From an uncultured Thermoguttaceae bacterium (GTDB lineage: Bacteria > Planctomycetota > Planctomycetia > Pirellulales > Thermoguttaceae), in assembly GCA_934725735.1 (NCBI GenBank), contig CAKVCP010000125.1:1-6191 (forward strand): 6,191 nucleotides of DNA, given 5' to 3'. Shown piece by piece: positions 1 to 6,191 of this stretch (positions are counted from its first letter, which is position 1; each line of letters opens with the position of its first letter). A program made the translations under genes and the position numbers. The notes below the pieces were generated by a model. That model was not told the DNA's origin and did no database searches. It was given only the letters and a program-made list of their open reading frames with translations.

Positions 1-882
1 CATGAGGTAGAAAGGCGCTTCCCATTCGTCGCCTCCTATTACGGAAACGCGTTTGGCTTCGATTTCAAGTTTGATAAATTGGAGTAAATCCGGATATTTT
101 TTTTCACATGTTTTGAGGACAGAAAGGGGAATAATGAGATTTGAAAACTCATTTCGAAGTTGACGACGTTTAAGGGCGTTGAAGAGATCGCTTTTTAGAT
201 CTTCTTCATGCACCCAAATCAGTTCCAAGAACTTTGTCGCTGTAGGAAAAAAGTATTCTTTGGATTGAGTAAGGAGATCAAACGCCTTTTGAAGATTTTT
301 CTCGCGTGCCTCCGTCTTTCCGTTCATGTGAGCGCGCGAAGCGTCAACGAGGCGAGTATTGAAACTAATTTGATCTAAATTACTCATGTATCGGAGCTTG
401 CGCGTCAACAATTCTTCTAAAAGACATCCAAGCCCGGCGCTCATAAAAGTTTCGGCTGCGTCGTCATAGGGGACTGCTTGCTTTGCATTTTCGCCCGTAT
501 CGGCGTTTCCGGAAGGCTGAGCGTCACTAGGGGCGACTTGACCAATCCTAGGCGTCGGATCGATTTCTAACTTCTCAAAAGCCTCTTGGAGAATAGCGTC
601 TCTGTCGGAGAGATGACGAATAACGAGCGCGCCTTCTGCTTCAGCCGATTTGATCCAACTTCTTGATACCAAGTATTCAGCGCAGGGTGGAATTACAACA
701 AGGCGACGTTGCTTGCCCGTCGAGGGACTTCCCGCAGCTTCCCAGCGCGGAGCTTCGCCAAAGCGATCGATGAGCGCAGGGTGGTAGAGGGCGGACCAAG
801 CGGAGAATATTTCGTCAACTTCAGACGCTTTACGGAAGAGTGAAAAGTCTTCCAAACTGTAACAAGGAATCAAAGAAATCAT
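1..882 (-). CDS. GH38-like (alpha-mannosidase N-domain) planctomycete protein, N-terminal part
   Basis: This is an open frame of 294 codons from an ATG at 880-882 to the window edge with no stop; the 3' end is missing. The protein begins MISLIPCYSLEDFS, which resembles the LIPCHSLEDFP start I recall for large planctomycete proteins annotated with a glycoside hydrolase family 38 N-terminal domain, and that supports this start. Further matches in the right order are SAWSALYHPALI (about 27-38), LVVIPPC (61-67) and the segment ending VIGGDEWEAP (281-290), where the family has an IGGEY/E-type motif. Residues about 107-146 form a hydrophilic, probably flexible insert. Such proteins would act on glycans, but the catalytic Asp region is outside the window, so activity cannot be judged. 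No signal peptide is visible. No good Shine-Dalgarno sequence precedes the ATG. The gene follows btaA after 110 bp containing no obvious terminator, so it may be co-transcribed. The family call is from memory of motifs and is moderately sure; that the frame is coding is close to certain. Confidence 0.7.
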   Translation of the reverse strand, partial: MISLIPCYSLEDFSLFRKASEVDEIFSAWSALYHPALIDRFGEAPRWEAAGSPSTGKQRRLVVIPPCAEYLVSRSWIKSAEAEGALVIRHLSDRDAILQEAFEKLEIDPTPRIGQVAPSDAQPSGNADTGENAKQAVPYDDAAETFMSAGLGCLLEELLTRKLRYMSNLDQISFNTRLVDASRAHMNGKTEAREKNLQKAFDLLTQSKEYFFPTATKFLELIWVHEEDLKSDLFNALKRRQLRNEFSNLIIPLSVLKTCEKKYPDLLQFIKLEIEAKRVSVIGGDEWEAPFYLM

Positions 883-992
883 ATCAATCTTTGGTTATTC
901 TTCATTTAAAGGTCAGTTGAAAGGATTTTGATTCGAAATCGGCAAGGATTAACGTAGCCGCGCGACAAACGTACGCGACGATCCGACACATT

Positions 993-2186
993 CTAAGGGG
1001 TCTGTAAATCGGCAATATAAAAGCTTCCGTAGGTGTGAACTCGGCACTGTTGGTGTAATGTTTCCGCTTCTTCTCGACGATAATTCAAAAGGTCGCTAAG
1101 GGGATAATCCTTGGCGTTAAGGCGGATCTGAACTTTATGGAGGTAGTTAGAAACGTCAAGACCTCCGCTTCGCCATATTGCGCGCGCATCCGGAGCGGCG
1201 ACTTTAAAAATTGCGTTCCACTCGTCGACAAGGAAGTAAAAAAGCTTGTCGGAAAGCCAGTCCATGTGGTCTAGAAGGACAAAACGACTTATTTTGAGAT
1301 TGGGAGCGCTACTCATAAATTCTTCTAGCGACGCCGTATGGGTGGTGATACGATCAACCGCTCCTCCCTTAAGCGTTTCAAATCCATCGTGAGTCAGGTA
1401 CTCCGGACAGCAGGTTTTTGTATAACTCCCCATGGCATAGACGCGCCAGAAATAATTATCTTGAATTGGTAAGTCGCCAAAAACTGAGTCAAGACAATTT
1501 TGGATGAATGGAACGAGCGCCCCGTAAGTCGTTTCTATCTGTTTTCTTTGAGCCTTGGGAACGCCGACTAAAGACATTGTGGTATCGCAGTTGAGGATTG
1601 CTTTGAGTAGGGGAGACCAGAATTTATTTCTACATGTTTTCCAAATCTCTTTTTGATCTTCTAACGTCTTTGCGTTGAAAATTCTATCGATTTGGGGTCT
1701 CAAACCGCGCAAGGTTGCGTACCGATTGACTTGTTGAGCAAGAAAGCCGGACGAACCCGAAAAATAGAATGTTTTTCGAGGATTGTCAAAGAAACTTTTG
1801 ATATATCGATCCCAAAACATCTGAGAGAGTTCAGGAAGACGGTTTCGGAGTCGATCGCGATATAGTTGTAATACTCCGGGAAGACGTCCTTCTCCAAAGA
1901 GCTGAAAGAACGTTTCGTATTCAAGTTCTTTAATCGCGGCGATCTTGAGATCCAGGAGCGCGTTTTGTCGATAGTTCATATCAACGGCATAGATGTGATT
2001 GACGCCGCTTAAAGCGTACGACAGAGCGTTGCATCCAGCAGAGGTGATTACAAGGACATTGTCTTTAGGGGTAAGGTTTAACGCCTTTTTGTCAATTCTT
2101 GGGTCTTCCCAACACGTATTGTATACCAGGTTGTTACCGTGAATCCACGAGAAAACCTTGGAGCTGACTCTTTCAGCAAAACTCAT
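993..2186 (-). CDS. btaA: BtaA-type S-adenosylmethionine:diacylglycerol 3-amino-3-carboxypropyltransferase (DUF3419)
   Basis: BtaA transfers the 3-amino-3-carboxypropyl group of S-adenosylmethionine to diacylglycerol, giving diacylglyceryl-homoserine, the precursor of the phosphorus-free betaine lipid DGTS; the enzyme works at the inner membrane surface. The 397 residues match the usual length of about 400. Visible family signatures are YNTCWEDPRID (22-32), a Rossmann SAM-binding stretch VLVITSAGCNALSYAL (44-59) followed by the acidic strand end IYAVDMN (65-71), FYFSGSSGF (140-148), FWRVYAMGSY (246-255) with CCPEYL just after it, FVLLDHMDWL (302-311) and the C-terminal HTYGSFYIADL (384-394). 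All core motifs look intact and no frameshift is seen. The ATG overlaps the TGA of the upstream 60-codon ORF (ATGA), and an AGGA lies 9 nt before it, which fixes the start. No btaB-like N-methyltransferase gene is in the window, so whether the lipid is completed to DGTS is open. In other bacteria the pathway is often induced by phosphate limitation; no recognisable Pho box was found here. Confidence 0.92.
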   Translation of the reverse strand: MSFAERVSSKVFSWIHGNNLVYNTCWEDPRIDKKALNLTPKDNVLVITSAGCNALSYALSGVNHIYAVDMNYRQNALLDLKIAAIKELEYETFFQLFGEGRLPGVLQLYRDRLRNRLPELSQMFWDRYIKSFFDNPRKTFYFSGSSGFLAQQVNRYATLRGLRPQIDRIFNAKTLEDQKEIWKTCRNKFWSPLLKAILNCDTTMSLVGVPKAQRKQIETTYGALVPFIQNCLDSVFGDLPIQDNYFWRVYAMGSYTKTCCPEYLTHDGFETLKGGAVDRITTHTASLEEFMSSAPNLKISRFVLLDHMDWLSDKLFYFLVDEWNAIFKVAAPDARAIWRSGGLDVSNYLHKVQIRLNAKDYPLSDLLNYRREEAETLHQQCRVHTYGSFYIADLQTP

Positions 2187-2365
2187 TCGCTAATTTCCTG
2201 TAAAACGCGTAATAGTGCGGCTATGAACTTTAACAAACGATCGACGCTAGCAATGGAAGCGGCGACTCCGACGTCGCAATAAACAAAGTGCGTCCTTGCA
2301 TTATATATTGAATTCAACGTCGGAGAAAGTGTTGAACTCCTAAGAACCGTATTCCAATTCATCAT
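2183..2365 (-). CDS. hypothetical small protein, 60 aa, coupled to both neighbours
   Basis: I do not recognise this protein. The case for a real gene is the layout. Its ATG (2363-2365) overlaps the TGA of the large envelope gene and its own TGA (2183-2185) overlaps the ATG of btaA, so it fills the gap between them exactly with an ATGA overlap at each end. The product starts MMNWNTVL and has a mildly hydrophobic stretch VYCDVGVAASIASV (28-41), then a predicted amphipathic helix DRLLKFIAALLRVL (42-55). It has no signal peptide, no clear transmembrane span and no known motif. A second ATG directly follows the first, and the first is chosen for the overlap. A GGAG lies 16 nt upstream, too far for a normal ribosome binding site. 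Alternatives are a non-coding spacer with a chance open frame or the decayed remnant of a longer gene. A 60-codon open frame arises by chance fairly often; the two overlaps together are what make it likely. Confidence 0.5.
   Translation of the reverse strand: MMNWNTVLRSSTLSPTLNSIYNARTHFVYCDVGVAASIASVDRLLKFIAALLRVLQEISE
2196..2199 (-). promoter_or_regulatory. Shine-Dalgarno-like site for btaA
   Basis: AGGA on the minus strand, 9 nt before the btaA ATG. It lies inside the last codons of the 60-codon ORF. It is the only well-placed ribosome binding site among the three complete genes, and it supports the btaA start and coupling with upstream translation. Confidence 0.55.
2266..2325. repeat. 9-bp perfect inverted repeat with 42-bp spacer
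   Basis: CTCCGACGT at 2266-2274 is the exact reverse complement of ACGTCGGAG at 2317-2325. The spacer contains an AT-rich core with the TATAAT box noted separately. The repeat lies inside the 60-codon ORF. It could be a long-loop hairpin or paired operator half-sites around a promoter, or chance, because GACG/CGTC words are very frequent in this window. Confidence 0.35.
2300..2305 (-). promoter_or_regulatory. possible -10 box of an internal promoter for btaA
   Basis: A perfect TATAAT on the minus strand, about 114 bp before the btaA start, in a locally AT-rich patch. There is no good -35 hexamer at 16-18 bp; the best is TTTCTC, matching only two positions. It could give btaA transcription independent of the large upstream gene. 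It could equally be chance, so it is only a candidate. Confidence 0.25.
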
Positions 2366-5300
2366 GGCAGGTCTGTTTTTGCTCCTACGCCCCTTGTGAA
2401 GGCGCGAACGCGTTCTGATAATCGGTCAGGCGTCTTCACGCGAGTCGCTTCACGATAGCCGTCGTTGGGCTTTCTAGATTCCAAAGACTTTCCGATAGGC
2501 GTTTGTATTTTTTCCGGAGCGTCAGGGAGAGACGAAGCGTCGACTTCTTGCTTTTCCAATTCTTCGAGATAACGATCCTTAGCGTTTGGCGCGTCCTTTA
2601 ACGCCGCTGTGCGCATAGCGTTCCACTTTTGATAAAACGCGCGGAGCTCTTCCTCTGTCCAACCGAGTTCGTTTAGGAGCCGAGGATCGGGCCTGCGCTG
2701 GTTTTCAGAGAGATAGTTTAAGACCAAATTGGCCGCTTCTTCCGTATATTGTAAAGTCGGCGCGTCTGCCGGAGCGAGATTTTCTTGTTCCTGAAGGAGT
2801 TCGCCAAGACCTTGTCCAGCGCCTCCTCCGCCGTGATAAGGCGAGACGCCGTCCTTGTTTCCATTAGACGCGCTTGTCGCGCTGTTATTGTTATTTGAAT
2901 TTTGCTCGGAATTGTTTTTCCCCGAGCCGTTCTCTGAAGAAGCTTCCGACGACGCGTCTCTTTGATTATTATCGTCAGCTCCGGATCCCTCTCCTCCGAT
3001 ATTCGCGGGCTCTGCGTCTTGAGGCCTGTCGCCTTGAACGGTTGAACGGCCTGCGTTTTTAGGAGCGTCCTCATCGACTTCCGTTTTGCCTTGGTTAAGA
3101 TCAAGATTGGGCGTTCCCTTCGCTTCTTGCGCGTTGGGGTCGACGTCGTCCGCAGCGACAGCAGGGTTTGGGTCTAACGAATCAAGATTGACGTTTGCAT
3201 TATTATTCTTTCGATTGGACGAGGCGGGCTGATCTTTCGAGGCGTTTTGCGCAAGAAAATTATTAGTCTTAGGATCTACCTCGCCCTTTTTACGATCGAC
3301 GTTTTCGTCTATATTTTCAGGCGGGTTTCCATTTAACATTCGCGCGTCTTCGCCTGGTTTTTGAGGCGTCGGCGACGTCGGTTCAGGAACTTCATTTTGA
3401 GGCGATTTATTTTCACTAGAGGACGGCTTCGTTCCTTTTCCGTCTTGAGAAGACGCTCTATCGGTATTATTCCCGTCGGAAGTATTGCCGTTCTCGCCGT
3501 CCGCCTCTGACGACGAAGCTTTCCCATGACTACCGTTTTGTTCGGCAGACATGTCGTCGGCAGATTCTGAATTGGCGCTTTGCTGATTCATGTAATCCAG
3601 GATTTTCTGAAATGCGTCTTGAGGCTGCGTCTTACTTGACGGCGTTTGCTCGGAGGCCCCTGACGTATTGTCAGCCGTTGAATCAGAGGAAGAGGAGGGG
3701 GCGTTTGGTTGGGAACTGGATTGGTTTTGGGAATTTGTCCCGTCTGAGGTTCCCTGAGAATTATTCTCAGAGGAGTCTGACTGGTCTTGACCATTTCCTG
3801 CGCCGCTCTTCGAGTCTCCACTAGTTCCGCTTTGGGGATTTCCTTGACCGCCGTCGTTTTCAGGCGCTTGTGAAGAGGTTCCCGAATCTGAGGCGTTCGC
3901 GCCCTGACTAGCGCCTGAGGACTGAGAGTCTGCGCCAGATTCGGAGGCGTCGCCTTGCTCGCCTTCTCCTGATTCTCCGTCGGCATTTTGGGCGTCGGCG
4001 TTATCTCCGGATTCTCCTGTTCCGTCGTTTTGCCCACTCTTCGACGAGTTTCCGTTTTGGGAGTTGTCCGTATTCGACGAGTTCTGATCTCCGGAAGAGT
4101 CGTCTCCGCCTTCCGATTGTCCAGAGCCCTCGTCTTCCGACTCGGATTGTTGGGAAGAGGCGTCCCCCGTCTTGGAGACGATCGAAAAAACTCGCTTTTC
4201 GGAAGAAACGACGTTCGGCTCAGGAAGTTTTGAGTCTGTGACAGTCGCCCAAATTTCTATTTCGTCTCCAACTTCTAAACCGAGTTTTCGCGGAGACAAC
4301 GTATACGAAAACTTTTGAGAGCCGACGTGAAGGGTAGGATCATGCGAAGGGACGGCTAATTCTTCCAGGGAGGAAAATTCGAGGCTAACAGGATTCGGAT
4401 TGGGTTTGGAGTCTTTTTCGTCTCCTTGATTTAAAGTGGAGAAAGAGAAGTTGAGAGTGGCGCTTCTAAGAGCATAGTCTGGATCTTGCCCTAAAAATTC
4501 AAGAATAGTAGTTTCGTCGTAAGGAACTTCCGTCTTTTCGTCCCTTGGAGTCTTCCATTCGACCACGGGAGGAAGGTCGGGAATAATGGAAACAGGATAA
4601 GATATTACGTCTCTGTTCTTCTTACCGGCGACGCTTTCAGATGAAAGCGTATATGAACTGAACTCCGGCTTTTTTTCGTCTGCATTAGGCTTCCAAGAGA
4701 GGGTAAAAGTCGTCGATGCGACCATGGGATTTTGTGGGTCGACGACCATCTTTAGGGCTCTAGTAGGATCGCCGTCGGGAAAAAGGTAGGCGCGTTCAAG
4801 TTTCTCATTTGATTCTGCGCAAACTTCGACCGCAGTATTTTCGAGTGCGCGAATTTCACCTTGATTAGCGAACGTTTGCGAAGGCAGGCCGGAGTAGGAT
4901 GGAAAATTTAGGGTTGTCGACGCAATGTGGAAAGACGGCTGTGGGAGTACTTTGATATGATAGAGGTCGGACGAGCTTTCCAAGGAGGATCCCCGAGCAA
5001 CGACGATTCGGTACGTAACGTCTTCTGTTAAACCGTCCTGTTTTTCGGGAAAAGTCGCGCCGAAACGTCCGCGCCCAAGCGCGTCTAGGGGTAGGGATAG
5101 ATCTGACGTTCTGCCATCGGGCGTCGACCACAGAAGTTCGACTGTTTCCGAGTCTTTTACGTCTGGAATGATCGCTTGAACTTCGACAAAATCTCCCTGA
5201 TAGAGTTCAACGTCGCCAGGTTCGACCGATTCTATTTTCCACGCCTGAGGTCTGGCTAAATCTGACAATGGCGCTACGATGCGACCGATAGATGCGAAAG

Positions 5301-5979
5301 GTTTCTTTGGAGAAAAAATCGAGTAGCACGCTAGACAAAAAACGAGAATCGCCAAGAGAACGCCCCATCGAATAAGAGGCGCGTAGTCGACTGTTGTTTC
5401 CGACGGCTCTTGGTGTGTTTTTCTTTCGGCTTGAAGGACTAAGTTTTGTAATATTGCTTTGCGTACGTCGTCGCTGGGAGACGGAGACGTTGATGATTCA
5501 CGACGTTCTCTCATTCTAGAGGCGTGATTGTCTTTTTGCAAGAGGAACCAGTTGATAATAAGATTGTGAGAAACCTGATGTGAGTCTTCCAGAATTTTTG
5601 CCGCATATAGATCATTGATTCGTCGGCGAAAAACGGGAATTATTTTCCAAATAAAAACTCCAAGAGAAGCTAGTCCAATGAAGAAAGCATAAAGAGTTCT
5701 TTCCCTTTGGTTTAGTCCCTCCCGTGAAAGCCAACTATCATGCAAAACGCCAAGGAAGACTAACGCCAACGCGATTGTCGCAAACGCAGTCGAGGCGGTA
5801 AGTACGTCGGCGCGTTTTACAGCGCGAAGGACGCGTTCAAGTCTTTTGTCAAGCGCTTTCTCCGCCCGTTCGAAGTCGTTGGGCGACGCTGACTTTGTAG
5901 AGGATTCTCGGACGAAGTCTTTTTTTTCAACCGGAGAATTGTTCTCAGACGAGAATACGTCGGATTTGCGCTGTGCCAT
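2362..5979 (-). CDS. large membrane-anchored DUF4175-like planctomycete envelope protein, 1205 aa
   Basis: Function is unknown. The architecture matches the large planctomycete membrane proteins, often labelled DUF4175-like, that I associate with MoxR/DUF58-type gene clusters. From the N-terminus: a basic helical stretch (about 35-57), membrane spans near 59-80 and 95-116, then RRRINDLYAAKILED (118-132) and a cytoplasmic loop to about 200, and a third span at 203-222. Next come SPKKPFASIGRIVAPLSD (223-240) and extracytoplasmic beta-rich, probably Ig-like modules: about 245-346, 347-466 (with NFPSYSGLP at 358-366) and 467-601 (with IIPDLPPVVEW at 465-475 and a DYAL element at 501-504). A disordered linker (about 605-1057) leads to a helical C-terminal module (about 1068-1140) with the family-like motif RRPDPRLLNELGWTEEELRAF at 1095-1115. 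The positive-inside rule agrees: RRR follows span 2 and Arg204 precedes span 3. The ATG at 5977-5979 has no Shine-Dalgarno sequence; it is the first in-frame start after a possible promoter. The stop overlaps the next ORF. Gene reality is certain; the family label is moderately sure. Confidence 0.88.
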   Translation of the reverse strand: MAQRKSDVFSSENNSPVEKKDFVRESSTKSASPNDFERAEKALDKRLERVLRAVKRADVLTASTAFATIALALVFLGVLHDSWLSREGLNQRERTLYAFFIGLASLGVFIWKIIPVFRRRINDLYAAKILEDSHQVSHNLIINWFLLQKDNHASRMRERRESSTSPSPSDDVRKAILQNLVLQAERKTHQEPSETTVDYAPLIRWGVLLAILVFCLACYSIFSPKKPFASIGRIVAPLSDLARPQAWKIESVEPGDVELYQGDFVEVQAIIPDVKDSETVELLWSTPDGRTSDLSLPLDALGRGRFGATFPEKQDGLTEDVTYRIVVARGSSLESSSDLYHIKVLPQPSFHIASTTLNFPSYSGLPSQTFANQGEIRALENTAVEVCAESNEKLERAYLFPDGDPTRALKMVVDPQNPMVASTTFTLSWKPNADEKKPEFSSYTLSSESVAGKKNRDVISYPVSIIPDLPPVVEWKTPRDEKTEVPYDETTILEFLGQDPDYALRSATLNFSFSTLNQGDEKDSKPNPNPVSLEFSSLEELAVPSHDPTLHVGSQKFSYTLSPRKLGLEVGDEIEIWATVTDSKLPEPNVVSSEKRVFSIVSKTGDASSQQSESEDEGSGQSEGGDDSSGDQNSSNTDNSQNGNSSKSGQNDGTGESGDNADAQNADGESGEGEQGDASESGADSQSSGASQGANASDSGTSSQAPENDGGQGNPQSGTSGDSKSGAGNGQDQSDSSENNSQGTSDGTNSQNQSSSQPNAPSSSSDSTADNTSGASEQTPSSKTQPQDAFQKILDYMNQQSANSESADDMSAEQNGSHGKASSSEADGENGNTSDGNNTDRASSQDGKGTKPSSSENKSPQNEVPEPTSPTPQKPGEDARMLNGNPPENIDENVDRKKGEVDPKTNNFLAQNASKDQPASSNRKNNNANVNLDSLDPNPAVAADDVDPNAQEAKGTPNLDLNQGKTEVDEDAPKNAGRSTVQGDRPQDAEPANIGGEGSGADDNNQRDASSEASSENGSGKNNSEQNSNNNNSATSASNGNKDGVSPYHGGGGAGQGLGELLQEQENLAPADAPTLQYTEEAANLVLNYLSENQRRPDPRLLNELGWTEEELRAFYQKWNAMRTAALKDAPNAKDRYLEELEKQEVDASSLPDAPEKIQTPIGKSLESRKPNDGYREATRVKTPDRLSERVRAFTRGVGAKTDLP
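2809..4167 (-). other. region encoding about 450-residue low-complexity disordered linker
   Basis: It encodes residues about 605-1057 of the large envelope protein. The first part (605-789) uses only Ser, Gly, Asp, Asn, Gln, Ala, Glu, Thr, Pro and Lys; there is no aliphatic, aromatic, Cys, Met, His or Arg residue, and only three Lys, so it is acidic. The second part (about 801-1057) is similar but has more Pro, Lys and Arg and a few hydrophobic residues. The DNA does not consist of clean tandem repeats. Family members usually carry a comparable Gly/Gln/Glu-rich stretch here. It is probably an extended spacer outside the cytoplasmic membrane. Confidence 0.85.
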
Positions 5980-5995
5980 TCGTTAAAGTCTATCC

Positions 5996-6001
5996 ACTAT
6001 A
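5996..6001 (-). promoter_or_regulatory. possible -10 box upstream of the large envelope gene
   Basis: TATAGT (5 of 6 to TATAAT) on the minus strand, 16 nt before the ATG, within an AATTATATAG patch. No convincing -35 hexamer is seen; the expected position falls in the stem-loop at 6008-6037. A start here would give a leader of only about 10 nt, which would fit the missing Shine-Dalgarno sequence. Confidence 0.25.
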
Positions 6002-6007
6002 TAATTC

Positions 6008-6037
6008 GCGCCACGTTCGTAGAAACGTCCGCGGCGC
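6008..6037. other. imperfect stem-loop between the TMEM43-like and large envelope genes
   Basis: On the plus strand GCGCC ACGTT (6008-6017), a 6-nt loop, AACGT (6024-6028), a 4-nt bulge CCGC, then GGCGC (6033-6037). The T-rich tail TTTTGTTT (6038-6045) follows on the plus strand, so as an intrinsic terminator it would point away from the genes here. In the minus direction it is followed by GAATTATAT, not a T-run, so it is a poor terminator for the gene on the right. Confidence 0.4.
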
Positions 6038-6070
6038 TTTTGTTTGACAAGGGCGAAGCGTTAAAAGAAA

Positions 6071-6191
6071 CTATGCTTGTTTCTTTTTACCGCGCAAAAT
6101 AAACGGAGCGATTATAGCGCCAACCGCAATGATGAGGAAGGGAATCGCGACGACCGGTCGGTAGAAAAGCCATCCAATCGAAATAGTGGTG
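6071..6191 (-). CDS. C-terminal end of a TMEM43-like membrane protein (partial)
   Basis: Only the last 39 codons and the TAG stop (6071-6073) are in the window; the gene continues past the right edge. The visible protein contains IGWLFYRPVVAIPFLIIAVG, one membrane span, and ends in a short basic tail RGKKKQA that should stay in the cytoplasm. The (W)LFYRP element followed by a final hydrophobic helix resembles the C-terminus of bacterial TMEM43 family proteins, multi-pass membrane proteins of unclear function common in planctomycetes. The coding frame is supported by the clean hydrophobic and basic pattern; both other minus-strand frames read poorly. The gene ends 91 bp before the large envelope gene on the same strand and may belong to the same operon. 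The family call rests on one short motif, so another small or multi-pass membrane protein remains possible. Confidence 0.6.
   Translation of the reverse strand, partial: TTISIGWLFYRPVVAIPFLIIAVGAIIAPFILRGKKKQA

Noticed and set aside
881..907. Eight-codon leader-like ORF on the minus strand whose TGA overlaps the GH38-like start
   Set aside because: Very short ORFs ending at a start codon are common by chance; there is no regulatory codon run, hairpin or ribosome binding site to support a leader peptide.
883..992. Possible terminator or promoter in the 110-bp gap after btaA
   Set aside because: There are repeated GTCGCG and TACGTT words, but no stem followed by a T-run and no paired -35/-10 boxes, so nothing can be supported.
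1700..1924. Alternative-frame ORF of 74 codons inside btaA on the same strand
   Set aside because: It is fully contained in a conserved enzyme gene and shows no recognisable protein features.
2718..4037. Open minus-strand frames of 64 to 149 codons in alternative phase inside the large gene
   Set aside because: They lie in the biased linker DNA and give Arg/Thr/Lys-rich products with no motif; the bias that creates the Ser/Gly/Asn linker also removes stops in the shifted frame.
2809..4167. Tandem DNA repeat or CRISPR-like array in the low-complexity region
   Set aside because: Short words such as GATTCTCC recur, but there is no constant repeat unit or regular spacing; the pattern is explained by biased amino acid composition in one long reading frame.
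2874..4233. Plus-strand ORFs of 62, 70 and 81 codons
   Set aside because: They are antisense to the well-supported large gene, have no ribosome binding site or recognisable domain, and sit in the same stop-poor composition.
4865..5131. Alternative-frame ORF of 88 codons in the Ig-like part of the large gene
   Set aside because: The Arg-rich product has no motif, and the overlapping frame has clear family similarity.

Overview
The window looks like chromosomal DNA from a member of the Planctomycetota, probably Pirellulales-like. This rests on recognising three protein families by eye: a very large membrane-anchored protein with a planctomycete-style Ser/Gly/Asn linker, the N-terminus of a planctomycete GH38-like protein, and a probable TMEM43-type C-terminal tail. 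No 16S or other taxonomic marker is present. Base composition is intermediate and CpG-rich. Most starts lack a good Shine-Dalgarno sequence, which is common in this phylum.

Every convincing gene lies on the minus strand, so transcription runs from right to left. In that order there is: (1) the last 39 codons of a membrane protein resembling the TMEM43 family, 6071-6191; (2) a 91-bp gap with a stem-loop and a possible -10 box; (3) a 1205-residue DUF4175-like envelope protein, 2362-5979, with three transmembrane segments, beta-rich extracytoplasmic modules, a linker of about 450 disordered residues and a helical C-terminal module; (4) a 60-codon ORF of unknown function, 2183-2365, joined to both neighbours by 4-bp ATGA overlaps; (5) a complete BtaA-type (DUF3419) 3-amino-3-carboxypropyl transferase, 993-2186, the first enzyme of DGTS betaine-lipid synthesis; (6) a 110-bp gap without a clear terminator; and (7) the first 294 codons of a GH38-like protein, 1-882, which runs off the left edge.

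Genes 3 to 5 overlap and are very likely one transcriptional unit with translational coupling. The downstream GH38-like gene may be read through from it. A common theme is the cell envelope (membrane lipid headgroup, membrane-anchored surface protein, glycan enzyme), but that link is an inference from position. No RNA gene, CRISPR array, insertion sequence or attachment site was seen, and no gene-free stretch exceeds 300 bases. The region reads as ordinary core or lineage-specific planctomycete DNA. The least explained items are the 60-codon ORF, the solitary btaA and the extreme composition of the linker.
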